DNA of 6,003 nt, taken from assembly GCA_019246375.1 (NCBI GenBank), contig JAFAQO010000720.1, positions 1 through 6,003 on the forward strand, written 5' to 3'. Of this stretch, positions 4,170 through 6,003 are shown in pieces. The DNA is from Mycobacterium sp. GTDB lineage: Bacteria; Actinomycetota; Actinomycetes; Mycobacteriales; Mycobacteriaceae. The translations under genes were made by a program, and so were the position numbers. Position 1 is the first letter of the stretch. Each line of letters begins with the position of its first letter. The notes beneath the pieces were generated by a model. The model worked only from the letters and a program-made list of their open reading frames with translations. It ran no database searches and had not been told where the DNA came from.

Positions 4170-6003
4170 ATGGACAGCGACCGCGGTGAATCCGCGCTCA
4201 CCGGGCTGGGCCGGCGCCAGCTGGTCACTCGAATGCATGAGCAGCATGACGAGCTGCGGGCAACGCGCGACCAGATGGAACAACTGGTGCAGGTCATCGT
4301 CGAGATCGGTTCCGATCTGGACCTGGATGTGACGCTGCATCGAATCGTCAATGCTGCGATGGAGTTGACCGGCGCCCGCTACGGAGCGCTGGGCATACGC
4401 GGACCCGACGGCACCCTGGTCTCTTACATCCACGCGGGCATCGACGACGACACAGCGCGGCGCCTCGGCGCTCTGCCGGTAGGTGAGGGTCTCCGCGTCG
4501 ATGATGTGAATACCCATCCGCAGGCCACCGGGCTGCACGCACACGACCCACAGATACGGGCACTGCTCGGAATACCAATCACCGTCCGGGCAGCTGACTT
4601 CGGTAACCTCTACCTGGCCGACGACCGTCCCAGACGAGTGTTTTCCGACTCCCAGGAAGGCGCCGTGCGGGCATTGGCCTCCGCGGCGGCGGTCGCCATC
4701 GACAACGCGCGACTCTTCGAGCGAGAACGCGAATCGGCGAAATGGACCAAGGCCACTCGCGAGATCACGACCGCGCTGCTGTCCGGCGACCCACAGACGG
4801 GGCCATTGCAGCTCATCGTGAACCGGGCGCTGGAGTTGGCCGGAGCTGAGCAGGCGATATTGCTTATTCCGAGCGAGCCCGATCTGCCCGCCGACGAAGT
4901 CAACACCCTGGTTGTAGCCGCCACGGCGGGCCGGTACGCCTCGGAGGTGATCGGTCAGCAGGTTCCGATGGACGGCTCCACCACGGGTGGTGTTGCGCGT
5001 CGCGGCATTCCGCTGATCACTGATTCCTTCCAATATCCGATCGCGGGTTTTACCGATGTCGGTGAACGCTCGGCGATCGTCATGCCGCTGATTGCGGACG
5101 ACGCGGTGCTTGGTGTTATCGCTGTCGCACGCAACCCGCAGCAGCCGCCATTCGGCAACGATTACCTGGAGCTCGTCAGTGACTTTGCCCGACACGCTGC
5201 TATTGCATTGGCGCTGGCGGCAGGTCGCGAACATGCGCTCAACCAGCAACTCGCCCAAGCCGACACCCTCGATGACGCACTGCAAGCCGCAGCTGAGGAA
5301 CTGCGTCGACTATGGCGGGCCCGCCGCGTCTTGGCTGTCACTTTCCCTATCCACGGCTCCTCCACGGAATCCACCTCAGGCGCACCGGAACTGGTGTCGG
5401 TCGGCGAGCCCGCGCAGTGGGAAGACCTGCCGGCCCCTACACGACGGATGCTCAGCTCATTGCGCGACGGCGACCTACTCACCCCCAACACGACAAAGCC
5501 CGGGACGGCGGGCATCGCGCTGCAGCATCCCGAGGGCGTGCTCGTCGTCTGCATTGATCTGGCCGAACAACGGGCGTTCACCCTCGAAGACCAGACCTTG
5601 CTAACCGTGCTGGCAGGCCGCCTCGGCCAAGGCCTGCACCGGGTGCACCAGGTCGACCAGCAGCGCGAAACCGCGCTGGCGCTGCAACACGCAATCCTTG
5701 GCCCCGCTCATCTACCAGGCGGGTTCGCGGCGCGCTATCAGGCCGCCAGCCGGCCCCTACAGGTGGGCGGTGACTGGTACGACATCGTCGACTTGGACGA
5801 CGGGCGCATCGCGTTGATTGTCGGCGACTGTGTCGGCCATGGTCTCGCCGCGGCCACCGTGATGGGACAGTTGCGCAGCGCCTGCCGCGCGCTCCTGCTC
5901 GAGCACCCCAGCCCGGGTGCCGCTCTCGCGGGGCTGGACCGCTTCGCCGCGCGGCTACCGGGCGCCCAGTGCACCACCGCGGTTTGCGCGGTGCTCGACC
6001 CCG
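4170..6003 (+). CDS. Multi-GAF SpoIIE-type (PP2C) serine phosphatase, partial at 3' end
   Basis: The frame stays open from the ATG at 4170 to the right edge, giving 611 residues. A charged helix (about 15-50) likely forms a coiled coil. GAF domain 1 (about 54-183) resembles mycobacterial DevS/DosT, with ELTGARYGALGIRG, LLGIPITVR, FGNLYLADD and AVAIDNARLFE. GAF 2 (about 213-350) has GGVARRGIPLITD and a repeat of the PLxxxxxxLGVIAVAR pattern. A third, degenerate GAF-like part spans about 368-495. The SpoIIE phosphatase starts near 515 with VGGDWYDI (D535) and VGDCVGHG (D553), the metal-binding aspartates of PP2C enzymes, and is cut by the window end. RsbU-type relatives dephosphorylate anti-anti-sigma factors to free sigma factors; that role is inferred here. 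The start has only a weak TTAGG upstream, but an in-frame stop at 4149 leaves little choice. GAF 1 seems to lack about 11 residues after G107. A kinase or STAS module may follow outside the window. Confidence 0.92.
   Translation, partial: MDSDRGESALTGLGRRQLVTRMHEQHDELRATRDQMEQLVQVIVEIGSDLDLDVTLHRIVNAAMELTGARYGALGIRGPDGTLVSYIHAGIDDDTARRLGALPVGEGLRVDDVNTHPQATGLHAHDPQIRALLGIPITVRAADFGNLYLADDRPRRVFSDSQEGAVRALASAAAVAIDNARLFERERESAKWTKATREITTALLSGDPQTGPLQLIVNRALELAGAEQAILLIPSEPDLPADEVNTLVVAATAGRYASEVIGQQVPMDGSTTGGVARRGIPLITDSFQYPIAGFTDVGERSAIVMPLIADDAVLGVIAVARNPQQPPFGNDYLELVSDFARHAAIALALAAGREHALNQQLAQADTLDDALQAAAEELRRLWRARRVLAVTFPIHGSSTESTSGAPELVSVGEPAQWEDLPAPTRRMLSSLRDGDLLTPNTTKPGTAGIALQHPEGVLVVCIDLAEQRAFTLEDQTLLTVLAGRLGQGLHRVHQVDQQRETALALQHAILGPAHLPGGFAARYQAASRPLQVGGDWYDIVDLDDGRIALIVGDCVGHGLAAATVMGQLRSACRALLLEHPSPGAALAGLDRFAARLPGAQCTTAVCAVLDP

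Noticed and set aside
4116..5285. A 389-codon open frame on the minus strand.
   Set aside because: It lies opposite the GAF-SpoIIE gene, whose plus-strand translation shows clear domain motifs throughout. The minus-strand product has no recognisable domain, and long antisense frames are expected in GC-rich coding DNA.

Overview
The window looks like chromosomal DNA from a mycobacterium or a close relative. The evidence is GC-rich DNA with strong G/C preference at third codon positions in the real genes, an MmpS-type secreted domain (a family largely confined to mycobacteria and relatives), a sensor protein whose first GAF domain closely resembles mycobacterial DevS/DosT, a class III cyclase fragment of the type abundant in mycobacteria, and a tetR gene that appears to be transcribed leaderless. 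Species cannot be named from sequence reading alone.

Layout, left to right. (1) Positions 1-47, minus strand: the first residues of a secreted protein that runs off the left edge. (2) Positions 266-556, minus: the N-terminal half of a class III adenylate/guanylate cyclase domain that stops abruptly, best read as a truncated pseudogene. (3) Positions 594-1481, minus: a complete short-chain dehydrogenase/reductase (SDR). (4) Positions 1482-1572: a compact divergent control region with two related 18-bp TetR-type palindromes and two overlapping promoters. (5) Positions 1573-2169, plus: the TetR regulator that most likely binds them. (6) Positions 2206-2349, plus: a possible 47-residue ORF in the convergent gap. 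(7) Positions 2377-2802, minus: a lipoprotein-like MmpS-domain protein with no mmpL beside it. (8) Positions 2803-3541: a stretch of about 740 bases with no convincing gene, containing an AT-rich patch, three-frame stops and a perfect inverted repeat. (9) Positions 3542-3937, plus: a SnoaL/NTF2-like small protein, followed by a probable intrinsic terminator at 3977-4021. (10) Positions 4170-6003, plus: a large multi-GAF SpoIIE-type (PP2C) phosphatase that runs off the right edge.

How the parts relate. The SDR and TetR genes form a self-contained regulator/enzyme pair, where a small molecule probably releases TetR and induces the oxidoreductase. The cyclase remnant lies just downstream of the SDR on the same strand and may once have been co-transcribed. 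The GAF-SpoIIE protein is a signalling protein of the RsbU type, likely to act on anti-anti-sigma factors, with sensing by DevS-like GAF domains. Its first GAF domain appears to lack about 11 residues and to carry Asp at the position I align with the DevS haem-ligand His. I see no mobile element, CRISPR array, tRNA or rRNA. Nothing here amounts to a clearly new system. The best leads are the altered GAF domain, the orphan MmpS lipoprotein and the two-operator divergent promoter.
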